Below, one piece after another: positions 17,602-28,129 of a DNA stretch of 64,000 nucleotides. This DNA comes from JACRDG01 sp963760985 (GTDB lineage Bacteria > Desulfobacterota > Desulfomonilia > Desulfomonilales > Desulfomonilaceae): contig CAVXFM010000007.1 of the NCBI GenBank assembly GCA_963760985.1, positions 1 to 64,000 on the forward strand, given 5' to 3'. The position numbers were made by a program, and so were the translations under genes. How positions within the stretch are numbered: the first letter of the stretch is position 1; every line of letters begins with the position of its first letter. The notes under the pieces were generated by a model. That model did not search any database. It was not told the origin of the DNA and was given only the letters and a program-made list of their open reading frames with translations.

Positions 17602-19025
17602 ATGAAGCATCCATTCGCGGCTCACAGCTGCAAACATATCATAGATTGTCCCGGAGATCAGACTTTTTTCGATTTGCCGGCCAATGATCAGGCCAAGCTC
17701 CTCAAGGCTCTTTTGGGAACGATCAGGCACTTCTTCTGCGACTTAAATGCGCTGCTCGGAGATCTCACGGACCCGCGTGCAGCCACCCATGTCTTGTACC
17801 CTCTCCCCGCTCTTGTCCTTGCTGGTATCTTAATGTACCTGTTTCATTTGAGCGCTCGCCGCCAAATCAAGCTAAAGCTCCATACCCTTCCATCCGTGGT
17901 GGCCTTCGGTACTCTGTTCGGCGTGGCTCGCGTTCCCCACGGTGATACGCTCAACAATGCGTTCATGTTCTGCGACCCTGAAGATTCTTAGCCTGTCATT
18001 TGTCGTATGGTCAATGCCCTTATCCGCAAGAAGGTCCTGTATCCTTGTCGCCTATTGGACAGGTACTTCGTCGTCGTAGTTGATGCGACAGGGACCTTGA
18101 CCTTTTCCAAACGTCATTGTCCCCATTGCCTCACGCAGCCCCGAAACGGCAAGACCACCTACTATCACAAGGTCCTGGAGGCGAAGCTGGTGGGGCCAAA
18201 CGGATTTGCCATTTCCCTCATGAGTGAGTTTATCGAAAACCCCGGAGAACAACCCAAGAAACAGGACTGTGAACTCAAAGCCTTTTATCGACTGGCCCCG
18301 CGGCTCAAAGCAACGTTTCCTCGTTTGCCGATTCTGCTGACCCTTGATGGGCTGTACGCATACGGCCCGGTATTTCACATATGCACGAACTATCACTGGA
18401 GGTTCATGGCTGTTCTCACCGATAAGGACCTCCCGTCGGTCAATCGGCAATTCGAGGCCTTGAGTGCCTTGCAAGCCCCTGATCGCCTGTCCTGGCGTAC
18501 CGGAAAGAGCGCAGAAATAAGCCAACAATTCCGATGGGCGGATAGTATAGGGTACACTCACTCCGGTAAGCGAGAGCACACGCTCAAAGGCCTTGAGTGC
18601 ATCGAAACGAAGCCGGATACGCGGGGTGAAGCATCCATGAGCACATGGAGGTGGGCGACCAATCTCAATCTTTCCCGGACAAACGAAATGGATGGGGCCA
18701 ATGGTGGAGGAAGGAGCAGATGGACGATTGAAAATCAGGGGTTCAACACCCAGAAGACCGGAGGATACCGACTGGAACACGCCTACAGTACCAATCACAA
18801 CTCAGCAAAGATATTCTACTATCTCTTGCAGATCGCGCACATTGTTGCTCAACTGCTTTACAAGGGCAGTATTCTAGAAAAAACGGGACGCAAGAGCTTG
18901 GGTGCGCTCAGAACCTGGCTGATCGCCTCCTCGAGGCCTGGCGCAACGTACCCGTCACCGGGGAGATCATGGAACAAATCATCCATTGGCGGTTCCAAAT
19001 CAGATTCTGTCCCGATACCTCGTGA
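17602..19025 (+). pseudogene. Transposase of an unclassified DDE family, with a nonsense codon and a frameshift
   Basis: The first open stretch (17602-17991) ends at a TAG at 17989 (CDPEDS-stop-PVICRM), yet the same frame continues at once with LLDRYFVVVVDATG, RHCPHCLTQPRNGKTTYYHKVLEAKLV and LPILLTLDGLYAYGPVF, so TAG probably replaced a Gln codon. The CPHCLT motif and the later FYYLLQIAHIVAQLL define a single transposase type. Near 18905 the frame breaks; the neighbouring frame resumes WRNVPVTGEIMEQIIHWRFQ and ends at TGA 19025. I know the family only as an 'ISNCY-like' transposase. Confidence 0.7.
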
Positions 19026-19202
19026 TCCGCACATCTCTCCCGTCGGCATCCCACTGTCACCGCCACAAGCAAAAAAAGAATCTCGGCGATAGCTCACCAA
19101 TCGCATAGGGAGGGGTCTGGCCATTAGCGTCCCTGACCTCTTCAGTTCATTTCCACCCCTTTCCGACAAGCACGCCAATGCGTCTTCCCCTTCATCGCTG
19201 CA

Positions 19203-19412
19203 ATGGCAGGGCAATTTCGCGAGTGGGCACGCAAATCTATTGGACCCATAGCACTGGCTCTGAAAGAGGGCAACCTCAGGTCATTGCAGCGTTTTAGCAG
19301 CAATCTGCCGGGGGACGATGACAGGATCATGTCCACGTATCGTAGTCTTGTACGTGATGATCCGGGCAGCCCGGATGGAGCCCTGATTTGCGTCTTTTTG
19401 GATGCGGCCATC
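19203..19412 (+). pseudogene. Remnant of an IS701-like transposase N-terminus
   Basis: The frame FREWARKSIGPIALALKEGN, then LRSLQRFSSNLPGDDDRIMS and YRSLVRDDPGSPDGALICVF, resembles the N-terminal region of IS701-type transposases ('RKSIEPIAL...nlr.LQrFls...wdd..m...Y..LV.ddlg..dGvlifD'). It ends just before the first catalytic Asp. It is not a copy of the element at 7844. Confidence 0.5.
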
Positions 19413-19565
19413 TGACTATCGCCCCTCCGTCAGCGTTGAGTGGCCCGAAGACACGAAGAAAGCAACGGACGATTCTCTTTGTGCCTTCGCGGCTTCGAGG
19501 TCGTATTCTCACCAAGGCGCTGGAGCGCTCCCCTAGCCCGTGCTCATCGTAGGGCTGTCAACCGG

Positions 19566-21460
19566 TCAGTCGTCCGTTACCAGGTTGAGCCATGTCACCC
19601 CATAAGGGGCAAGAGTGATTTCCAGATCTTGGTCGTCAACGGAGTATGAGAGCGGGGTGCACATGTCCTTCCACATGGTCCCCTTGGGCCCGGTCACATC
19701 CTTTGGCAAAGTGCACCTCTGTTCGGTCGCGGTTACGTTGGTCAGACAGATGACCTGCTCGTCACCGCGCACCGAAGTCCTCACAAGCGAAAAGATCCTG
19801 GGGTCGATCTTCAAGATGCGCTGGCCGCCATTGGGATGGAAGGACTTGTTCGAAGTGCGAGCCTTCACCAGCGGTGTTTGGATACTGCGAATCAAGGACC
19901 ACCGCGATTCGGGGTCGTGGAGATCTCGTGTCAGTTGGTCCGCGTCGATGTCGTGTCGATTGACGCGACGATTGATGTGGGTGACGAGCACGCTCTCACG
20001 ATCATTGAGCGATCCCAGGGCTCCGTGCAGGTAAGATGCGGGGACCCCCCTCAGCGCCAACGCTATGGACCTGGATGCGACAAATCGCCGTACCTGGATG
20101 CCGATCGCTTCCCCAGCGTTGACATTGTTTACCGCGCAAAACCACGTGGAGTTCATCTCATATGGTGAATCGTTTCCGGCTGAATCCTTGCGATACGATA
20201 TGAACCCCCCGTGTTCCACGATCTGGTGGCACAGGGCTTCTATGGCTTCCGGGGGAAGAATATCCTTTGCACCAAGCAGGCCGATCCCGTCGTGGGAATC
20301 GAGAAAATTGAGAAATGTGGCTGTGTCGGAGGCCTTTGTCAGTTCCGCGGCCCAATTTGACAGAAAGGTCGCGTCACCACGGTACAAGGTGTGCAGCACT
20401 AGTGGTGGTAGAGCGAAGTTGTATACCATCTGAGCCTCGTCAGTGCCGTCACCGAAATATTGTACGTTCTCTCTATGGGGCACGTTGGTTTCTGTTACGA
20501 GTGTCACGTACACGGCGCGACCGCATCGAGGACATCTCGTAAGAGCTTTACGATGGCGTGAGTTTGAGGAAGGTTCGCGCACCTAGTTCCCAGTTCTTCC
20601 CAGAGGTACGTTACCGCGTCCAAGCGGATGATGTCCGCACCCTTGCGCACATAATAGAGCAATATCTCGATTATCTTGATCAGGACTCGCGAGGACTTAT
20701 AATTGATATCGATTTGATCCGCGCTGAAGGTAGTCCAGACACGGACCGGTCCGTTGATGCCGTGATAGGAGGTCAGCAGGTCTGAGGTGCGAGGCCTAAC
20801 CACCATAGCGATGAGGTGTTCCGGGATAGGCGTCTGCTCAGCAAAATTGAGGAAGAATTCCTTGAACAGCGGGTTACCATCCAGGAACTCCTGAAACCAA
20901 CGACTCTTAGAAGACACGTGGTTGATGACGCCGTCGAACATGAGCCGAAAATCCTTTGAGAGCGCCTCAATGTCTTCCCAGGTGCCGAGCTTGGGATCGA
21001 CGGTTTCGAAATCAAGGATGGAAAACCCCCGATCCGACGTGTATGGAAAGAATGGAAGAATGTGGATCGTGGTAATCACTTCTCGACCGAATTCCCTGGC
21101 TATGCGGGCCAAGGTTTCCAGCGGTTTTTCTCGTTGTGCTTGAATGAGATCCCCGTAAGTGATGAGTATCATGTCACGTTCGGAAAAGCGTTCCTTAGGA
21201 TCGAAAGACTCTTCCCATTCCATGAGTTCGGAGGGCTTGTGCGCGACGAAAACCTTCATGATCCTTTCCAGTTCACGCACGGTTTCATCCAAGTGGTCTG
21301 CTCCGTAAAGAAACTCAAGCTTGTCCCGGAGTCGCCGATGCACCGGTTCAGGCACTTCATAGACGGGCCTCGTATAGTCGGGCTCCCCCAAGTATTGAAA
21401 TTCCGATGTGGGATGGTTGCTGAAGCGTCTTTCTCTCCCCTTCGGTCGGTCTCGATCCAT
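19566..21460 (-). pseudogene. Sucrose phosphorylase-like GH13 enzyme, frameshifted
   Basis: Two frames read as one glycoside hydrolase family 13 enzyme of the sucrose/glucosylglycerate phosphorylase group (GH13_18). The N-terminal part (ATG 21460, GGAGGAGG six bases upstream) has TIHILPFFPYTSDRGFSILD, DFRLMFDGVINHVSSKSRWF and the nucleophile region GADIIRLDAVTYLWEELG. The C-terminal part, entered near 20510-20530, has TFLNFLDSHDGIGLLG (catalytic-site His-Asp) and a GVPASYLHGALGS segment. Such enzymes cleave glucosyl disaccharides with phosphate, yielding glucose-1-phosphate. The break is a single shift, so it may be a base-calling error. Confidence 0.8.
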
Positions 21461-21546
21461 CAGGTACCTCCTCCAGTGACTACCCCGCTATCCCGCGGCT
21501 TATCTATTGTACCTCACGAGAAGCCTTGGTTCAAGGCAGCCTTTCG

Positions 21547-22017
21547 CCCATAATCCACCACCTCATTTTTCGGTGGGTCGTTTGTGGTCTCCCCGGACCC
21601 GAAAAGCCCCCTCGATCGTGTCCCCCGCACCTGCGAATCGACTCTCGTGCCACGCCTTATTGATTCGTATGCTGAGTTACCCCTGTTCGGCCACATTTCA
21701 GGCGCACCCCCCCCCAAGGTCATTCTTTTCCGTCCGTCTGTGCCCCCTTTCCCCAGGATGCGGAGCTGTCTAACCTGATTCGCAAAGGTCCAGAATCCTC
21801 CTTCTCATCTCAAGAAGTGTTTCGTTCGACGCATGCCTCCCAACGAGTCGAACACGCAGCATGCGAGCACGTTTGAGCACTCGACCAGGCAGATTGATCA
21901 GCCAGAAACCGTATCGCCTTCATGCGCTTGCCCACCCATGTTTCCCTCAGAACCAAGCGCTTCATCGCCGAGTTCAGGTTCAAGGCCAGGATCATGATAT
22001 GCCACCATGCTGCGTTT
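21547..22017 (-). mobile_element. 3' remnant of an IS1380-like element
   Basis: The minus strand carries the transposase C-terminus (MILALNLNSAMKRLVLRETW) and the same trailing sequence as the end of the element at 9322-11068, beginning at the terminal CCCATAATCC. It is a 5'-truncated copy, in opposite orientation to the first, ending at the relic at 22018. Confidence 0.8.
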
Positions 22018-22059
22018 GTAACCTATCAAAAAGTCCTGGCGGAGTTTGTGAGAGGTTAC
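22018..22059. repeat. 42-bp relic made of two IS66-like ends
   Basis: Begins GTAACCT and ends AGGTTAC, so the termini are inverted repeats. The right half, inverted (GTAACCTCTCACAAACTCC), closely matches the left end of the IS66-like element at 25406 (GTAACTTCTCACAAACTCC). The internal transposase is gone. Confidence 0.55.
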
Positions 22060-23279
22060 CGTCCAGGTAGGCAAACAGGTCAGGATAGATCCCTTTCATC
22101 TCGCTCAGGATTTGCTGGGCAGTCTGGAGTCCTTTGAAGCCGAGTCCCAAATTATCTTTGAGTGACCACGCCGTACCGCCATAGCAGATCGAGAAGTTGA
22201 CCGTCTTCGCCTGGGCACGAGTGACGTCAATTCCTCGCGCACGCAACCGAGCTTGTGTCTCATCATGCGGGTTGCGCCTGGAGCGAAACAGATCCATGAG
22301 TACGGGATCTTGTGAAAGGTGCGCCAGCAAACGGAGTTGAAAAGCCGAGAAGTCAGCTTTAATGAACCCATTTCCTTCGCCCGCGGTGAGATACTTCCGA
22401 ACGTACATCGGTAGGCCCTGCAGTGGAGGATCGGTACAGGTAATGCGCCCCAACAGTCCTCGTGAGCCACCACCTCGGATAACAACGATCCTGCCCGGCG
22501 AACGTCTCCAAGAACCGATTCGTTAGTGCCAGTCGCCGCCACATTCGCAGCTCGAATGCGGGAGCATATGAACGGGCCGGACCTTTCAAGAGATCGTCAT
22601 CTATGCGGTCGCTTCTCGTCAGCCGCAGCGCGCACGTGTGGTTGAGAAGGACTCTCACCTCTTGTTCCGACCGGAGATTGAGCGGCTGGCCGTAGATGGT
22701 AGCGAGTTGCTCACCTAGCACGCCCATTGCTCGCTCAACCCTGGGCTGAGCCCGCGCTATCCTTGCCCGGTCCAGACCTATTCCCCGGCATTCCATTTCA
22801 GCCGATACGGACGTGAGGAGAATCTCCAACTCCCAGTACGGCTGCAATAAGGTCTCATCAGCGAGTATGCCGTTCACGAGTATAGGACCCAGCTGCCAGA
22901 CGTACAAAGCATCTTGAACCAACTGCCGGTAGAGAGTTTCAGGGTAATCAACCGCCAGGACTTGTTTGTACAGGAACGGATACGGTTCCTTGAGATACCT
23001 CTCCACAAGAGCGCTGAGAAGAAAACAGCGCCAATCCTCCCCGAGATCAGGCTCCGGAGGGGACAAGAGGTACGCCGCGGGAGAAACGTCGAGAAACATC
23101 TCGGCGTAAAGCTCAACCCCATGCCGCAGAAACCAGATCGTGATCTCTTTGAGAGCATGTACGACTACCCGTCTTTCCCGGTCCGAGAAGAGAATGTCCG
23201 CGACTGCCCCGACTTGCTCCAGCTGTAGATGCACACAAACACACTCAGAGACTTCATCAACTTGGCAAACGGCCAGCAT
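22060..23279 (-). pseudogene. polA: DNA polymerase I-family gene, frameshifted and 3'-truncated
   Basis: A family A polymerase lacking its 5' nuclease. An exonuclease-like part (LFSDRERRVVVHALKEITIW) is followed by polymerase motifs: GRITCTDPPLQGLP, motif A KADFSAFQLRLLAHLSQDP and motif B RAQAKTVNFSICYGGTAWS. The frame breaks at about 22447 in a run of four G. The gene is cut at 22060 before motif C (the His-Asp-Glu of the palm) by the IS relic, so no active enzyme can be made. A single-domain PolA of this kind could be a phage or mobile-element polymerase; the housekeeping polA is presumably elsewhere. Confidence 0.7.
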
Positions 23280-23535
23280 GAATTCCTATAGTTTTGCCAT
23301 CTTCGAGGGTTGGGAGTGTGAGAAGCAAGATATGCTTGAATGGCATTGGCGTTCCTGCCATAACCCGTTTGGGAAAAAGCAGATGGGAGAGGAGGAACGC
23401 CGAAGGTCAAGCCCTTCCAACAAATTGCAGTTGTGAGGGCTACTGTCCGTCCTATTCATCGCTGACAATTGCCTGAATCCTGCCGGCAGAACATGATGAG
23501 TTCAAGAACCCTGCTGAATTCACTCTCACCGGCTA

Positions 23536-24002
23536 TCAGAAATCATTCGTTAATACGAGCCTCTTCATTGGCGACTGTGAGTGTGCCTCTTCAAATGCCT
23601 GTCTAATCGTTGACATCGGCCTTAGATCGACGAGAGGATCGATTCTGATAGTTCCCGCCTGAACCATTTTCAAAACGTCCCGATAATACGACGGCAAACA
23701 TCCCCATGTGCCCATTATTTCGGCGTCCAAGGCCATCAGACGGGAAAACATGAACGAAGACTTCGCAATCCCAAAGCCAACCACTACGAGTTTTCCCGTG
23801 AATCCGAGCAATCCCAGCCCCAAGTCCTGCGCCGGACCGGCACCAGTACACTCGAAGATTTTCCAACCAACGTTGTGGGTATACTCCGGCTTCTTTGGCT
23901 ACTTCCTTGAATTCGGCCTGAATTTGCTTGAAGTCCTTGTCTCTTATATTAATCACATAGTCGCAACCGTATTCCAATGCCCGAGTCAACTTCTCTTCGT
24001 TG
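23536..24002 (-). pseudogene. had: 3' fragment of 6-hydroxycyclohex-1-ene-1-carbonyl-CoA dehydrogenase
   Basis: The fragment covers the NAD-binding half and C-terminus of a zinc-type alcohol dehydrogenase. Landmarks are LTRALEYGCDYVINIRDKDF, GWKIFECTGAGPAQDLGLG (frame switched near 23880), GFTGKLVVVGFG, EIMGTWGCLPSYYRDVLKMV and the end LRPMSTIRQAFEEAH. The last segments are characteristic of Had, which oxidises 6-hydroxycyclohexenyl-CoA in anaerobic benzoyl-CoA degradation. The 5' half was lost where the truncated IS1634-like copy begins at 24003. No other benzoyl-CoA genes are in the window. Confidence 0.65.
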
Positions 24003-25329
24003 CAAAAGTAAGAACGGAATCGCCGCATGGTACAAGAAGAGCATGCTGCCCAGTCTGTTTACGATTCCCGTGAGCTCGGCCACGGGACAGAGATTCTGGG
24101 ACGCGATGGACCGTCTGCCTGTGGAAGCGATTCCGCGTATCGAAGAGGGCTTGTGGGCCAGCACCCTTCAGCAGTTCTCCGTCCCGCTGGATTGGCTCAT
24201 CTACGATACCACCAATTTCTTCAGTTACTTGGCTGAGCAGACTCCATCCGAGTTCAACGAGAAGGGCCATAACAAAGCCTTTCGCCATCACCTGCGTCAG
24301 GTAGGCCTGGCAGCTTCCGTGGTCAGGGGGCTCGGCCTGCCGCTTATCCACGAGCTCTACGGAGGCTCCCAAAACGACGCAACACTCTTCCCCACTGCCA
24401 TATCTCGGACCATCGAGAGAGTCCGGGCACTCTCGGACGGACATGTGGAGAGCCTTACCGTCGTGTTCGACAAGGGGAACAACTCCTGTGCGAACATTGC
24501 AGGCCTGGGTCGCGAAGGAGTTCATTTCATCGGAAGCCTTTCCCCCAGCCATTACCCGGAACTCTGCTCCATCCGCCTGTCCCGTTACACGCCAGTGACA
24601 CTGGAAAACGGGAGAGAGATCCTCGCATTCGATACCAAGACCAAGGCCTTCGATCGGTCCATCAGGGTGGTGCTCACGTACAACGCGGCTACTGCGAGGA
24701 AGAAGGAGCGACGCTTTCAGAAGGATCTGGGACAGGCTTTGGCCGAACTCAACCAAGTTCGCTGGGCAAAGGTCAAAGACCTTGAAGCCAAGATCCGGGA
24801 GGTGGCCTCCCCAAAGCTCCCCGCTTATCTGTTCAAAACCGAAGGCACCGGCGCCAATCTCAAGGTGGGTCTCGATCAGAAGGCAGTGAAGAAATACATG
24901 AATCGTTTTGGAAAGATTCCCGTCTTCACGGATCGTACCGACCTGACCGCTCTGGAAGTGGCTCAAGCCTACACCGATCGTAATGAGGTCGAGCAGCTCT
25001 TCGGAGAGATGAACGACCCGATGACGGTGCCGTTCCAGCCTGTGCGCCACTGGACAGATCAGAAGATCGTAGTGCATGCATTCATCTGCATCTTGGGGCT
25101 TCTCTTGCTCAAGCTTCTCCAACGCAGGCTCAAAGAGAAGGGCATCACCCTGAGCCTGGAGCTCATCAAGGACGAACTGTCCTGCGTGCAGTTGGGACTC
25201 TGGATAACCCGTTCAGGAAAACTCTTCAAGATCATCTCCGACAAATCCAAGCTCCAGGCGAAGATGTATGACATCCTTTCACTTCAAAAGGTAGCAGCAA
25301 TGTTAGGGGTTCAGCCCAACTCATCCTAG
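24003..25329 (+). pseudogene. IS1634-family transposase lacking its N-terminus
   Basis: The reading frame is intact from the truncation to the stop and is nearly identical in protein to the complete copy at 58681. It includes LIYDTTNFFSYLAEQ (first catalytic Asp), LTVVFDKGNNSCANI (second Asp) and TDRNEVEQLFGEMNDP (Glu). It lacks about the first 115 residues, so it should be inactive. An ATG at 23977 lies in host sequence and is not a real start. Confidence 0.8.
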
Positions 25330-25393
25330 TCTTCTGATATCACGTATGATAACGTGGTTTTTTTACTGTTCCGGCGGAAACTCCGGTAAGATA
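24003..25393 (+). mobile_element. IS1634-like element, 5'-truncated copy
   Basis: The copy matches the complete element at 58541-60394 from the transposase segment KSKNGIAAWYKKSM to the right end TTACTGTTCCGGCGGAAACT. The left end and about 115 codons are missing. The right end is followed 12 bases later by the IS66-like element. Confidence 0.85.
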
Positions 25394-25405
25394 GCCGCGA
25401 CAAAG

Positions 25406-27185
25406 GTAACTTCTCACAAACTCCGGGCGGAGTTTGTGGTCAAGCGCAGAATTTGAGTGGCTGCTGTTGAGGGGGCGGGGTATGTGGAACCGGGGTGTGT
25501 ACTTCAAGTGATTCGAGTCGCCGGATAATGAGCTGGGCCAGTGGCAAGATCGAGTTGGCTCCGGATAACCTGTCGTTGAGAAAAGCCCAGAAGCTCACCC
25601 CAAGCTTTCGGCACGTTTTCTTCAGGCTCGCGAAGGTATCACGACAGCGCCGTCCGAGATCGCTACGAGTAGAACCGCTGATGAGGCGCTTTTTCACGTA
25701 TTCCCGTATGTCCGTCTCGCTGGTATTGTTGTGCAAGGGTATGTCGGGCCTCTCCAGTACCAGTAGGAGTTCGGGCTTATTCTCGCGTATCCTGGCGAGC
25801 GCCTGGTTGAGTCTTGCATAACAGGTCCGGGTGCTGAAGATCTCATCGAAACGCTTCTCGAGCTTCTCCCTGGTGAGTGTGTCCGGGCGGTCTCTATACA
25901 CTTTAAGTTGGCGGTAAAAGTCCCATATTTGTGTGCGTATGGACCCAAGGGCTTTGCGCTGTTCATCGTTGAATCCTATGAGCTTGTTGACCGCACGCTC
26001 TGCGTGTATCCAACACAGTCCGTGGAGCAAGAAATCAAGCTGGCCGGCATCGTCGCTGAGAACGACTAGGTCCAAATTGATTGTCCGGTGTCCCAGTATA
26101 CTGCCCAAAAGGGTGCCTTCCGTAGCGATACGGATATGCCGCGTGTCAATGAAGCCCAAAGACGCAAGAAACGCCTTCCATTCCGCCTTGTCTTCACATA
26201 CGGCTCTTCCGGCCGTGATCAGTTTCTCAAAGCATGCCTTGGGCAGCTTTTGTGCATGCATGTAGATAAGCGCCGCTGCGTTGAGCACATAATCGGGGTA
26301 CCCCGCGCGGAGAATCTCGAAGAAGTTGATCCTGCTCTTGGAACTCGTACTCTCAAACCAGGCGAACATCTCATTGCCGATATGGGTGCAGTAGCCGTTC
26401 TTGCCCTTATGACGTGCGCCGGTGTCATCCACGTTCACATAGCCCAACACCTTCAGGCCGACCCGGAGAATCTCTTCTTTTTCCTCATGGAATGGTCGCT
26501 TGCCTTCAGTAATGATCCTGTTGACCTGTCCGGCTGATATATCGACGCCCATTTCACGGAGCTGTTCCAAGATCAGGGGCTGAGTCACGTGACAATGGTG
26601 GTATTGGTAAAGAATGAAGCTGTGCAATGAGACCGCAAAATGCCCCAGTTTCCTGACCTCATCCGGAAGTGCGGCTATAATCTGCGCCCCTGAAGGGGCT
26701 ATCCAACGCTCTCGGAGGTAGAGAGTTTTGTGTGGCTGCACGAGGAGGCCTTGCACGGTGAACTCCTCGTAACCTTTGAACCTGCTCCCCTGCGGCACAT
26801 TATCGGCCCTTAGGACATGCCTCCCATGGATCTCAAGCTTGTCTGTCTTCTTTCTCTTGGCAGAGCCCGGACGTTTGGCCCTCGACTCCATCTTCGCTTC
26901 GTCAGAATGCCCCTTTTCGAGGACGGACGGTTTGATCCTGGGCCTCGGTTTGTCGCCCTTTACTCTGGCTATCTCATCTCTCAGTTCCTGAATCAGCTCC
27001 TGCGGGATCTGGATGATCTCCAAAAGAGCCGTCACCAGAGGCGTGCGCTCCTCTTCAGGAATGTGAGGGATTTTCAGCTTCGTGCCCATGCCCCCTTCAA
27101 ACATATTTTCACCCGCTTGTCGCGTCCTTTTTTATGGCCGCCAGAAAATAACCTATCCCCCTGCCCTGACTTATTGAGAAGTTAC
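25406..27185 (-). mobile_element. IS66-like insertion sequence, complete
   Basis: The ends are inverted repeats: left GTAACTTCTCACAAACTCC, right (inverted) GTAACTTCTCAATAAGTCAG. One intact transposase gene lies inside on the minus strand; no orfA/orfB accessory genes are present. No eight-base target duplication is seen (CGACAAAG versus TTTCAAGG). End relics of the same family lie at 3635, 22018 and 52351. Confidence 0.85.
25440..27089 (-). CDS. Transposase, IS66 family
   Basis: A 549-residue IS66-type (TnpC-like) transposase. An N-terminal coiled coil (residues 15-45) is followed by a basic linker, then the catalytic domain: LGYVNVDDTGARHKGKNGYC (first Asp), LVVLSDDAGQLDFLLHGLCWIHAERAVNKL (second Asp, with the typical WxHAxR), and NNTSETDIREYVKKRLISGS (Glu). 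ATG 27089 follows AAGGGGGC, better than the frame start at 27104. The coding frame is intact, so the element may be autonomous. Confidence 0.85.
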   Translation of the reverse strand: MGTKLKIPHIPEEERTPLVTALLEIIQIPQELIQELRDEIARVKGDKPRPRIKPSVLEKGHSDEAKMESRAKRPGSAKRKKTDKLEIHGRHVLRADNVPQGSRFKGYEEFTVQGLLVQPHKTLYLRERWIAPSGAQIIAALPDEVRKLGHFAVSLHSFILYQYHHCHVTQPLILEQLREMGVDISAGQVNRIITEGKRPFHEEKEEILRVGLKVLGYVNVDDTGARHKGKNGYCTHIGNEMFAWFESTSSKSRINFFEILRAGYPDYVLNAAALIYMHAQKLPKACFEKLITAGRAVCEDKAEWKAFLASLGFIDTRHIRIATEGTLLGSILGHRTINLDLVVLSDDAGQLDFLLHGLCWIHAERAVNKLIGFNDEQRKALGSIRTQIWDFYRQLKVYRDRPDTLTREKLEKRFDEIFSTRTCYARLNQALARIRENKPELLLVLERPDIPLHNNTSETDIREYVKKRLISGSTRSDLGRRCRDTFASLKKTCRKLGVSFWAFLNDRLSGANSILPLAQLIIRRLESLEVHTPVPHTPPPQQQPLKFCA

Positions 27186-27327
27186 TTTCAAGGAATCTCC
27201 CGCCGCATTGCCAGTGGCTCTTTATGATGCCCTCAGAAGAGTCGATGACCAGTTGGACGACCTTATCCACCAGGCAGTACCCTTCAACAAAGCTGCCTGA
27301 AACCTGACACATTTGTTCAGAAACTGA

Positions 27328-27612
27328 CTATGTCAGACGGCTAGAAGTATCATCGGGTTTAAGGAGCCTCTTTTCCCATTGGGCTACCGAATCGCCCTGG
27401 CAGGCTGTCCGAAAACAGCAGCTCGCCTCGGAACAGTCATCATGCCCCCTGTTAAAGCAATCAGAGTAGCCCGCTTTCCGTTGGGCTTGGTGAATTCTTT
27501 GTGTGTACCTCTTGCGTATACACGCTGGACAGTAGCCATGTGAAATATCAGCGTCCGTGGCTTGACGATCACCCCATTCTCTTCCACACAGCAGGCACTG
27601 GTATTTTAGCAT
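27328..27612 (-). CDS. Cysteine-rich zinc-ribbon-like hypothetical protein
   Basis: A 94-residue protein from ATG 27612 (AAGGAG upstream). It opens with YQCLLCGREWGD and HGYCPACIRKRYT, a four-cysteine zinc ribbon, then AQRKAGYSDCFNRGHDDCSE and SCCFRTAC with further cysteines. Similar small proteins with this LLCGREWG / SHGYCP / YSDCFNRG pattern occur in sulfate reducers as far as I recall; no function is known. Redox or metal sensing is possible but unproven. Confidence 0.6.
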   Translation of the reverse strand: MLKYQCLLCGREWGDRQATDADISHGYCPACIRKRYTQRIHQAQRKAGYSDCFNRGHDDCSEASCCFRTACQGDSVAQWEKRLLKPDDTSSRLT

Positions 27613-28129
27613 TGTTGTTGGCTCCTTACCCCAAAATCTGATGCGCTGCTTTGACAAGATTCAGGGAGATCACCGCATCTACAATCTTGCCCAGTTTGGC
27701 CCCTCGTGTTTTCGGGCCTTCCCCTCATAAGACTTGCCAGATTCGTGCCAATACCTATTGATGCAGCTAGTATTCGTCAATGCACTGGCCCAGTCTAGGT
27801 GTGAGATGGCGTCTATGCCCCATGAAAAGCAGGGCCTGGATCGTTTGAGTCTTGAGTTGTCGAAATTCACTACGGGAAAATATGTAACTGGCGCTATGGA
27901 ACAGACTCCCTATTTGTGGAAACCGACTTCACTGGTTCGCTGCGACTGACGAATTCCAATGTCAACATGAGCAGGTCCCGATTTGGACTCAATGCTCACT
28001 CGTGCGTGAAAAAGCCCCACCAAGGCTGAAATTGGAAAGCCCCCTGACCACGAACGCCGACGACATGAGTCCGGATCGGTGTAGGTTTCTTTCCCCACAG
28101 ACAATCCAGGATTTACGAATCTTCGTCTA
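27613..28129. other. Intergenic stretch
   Basis: No gene recognised. A 63-codon minus-strand frame (27679-27870) lacks a ribosome-binding site and family resemblance. Confidence 0.4.

Noticed and set aside
19142..19411. Minus-strand 89-residue ORF
   Set aside because: It is antisense to the IS701-like remnant and has no family resemblance or ribosome-binding site.
23986..25122. Long minus-strand ORFs opposite both IS1634-like copies
   Set aside because: Shadows of the transposase frame; the same antisense product appears at both copies because the DNA is duplicated.
25393..27185. Composite transposon formed by the truncated IS1634-like and IS66-like elements
   Set aside because: The two belong to different families and lie end to end with 12 bases between; nothing is carried between like ends.
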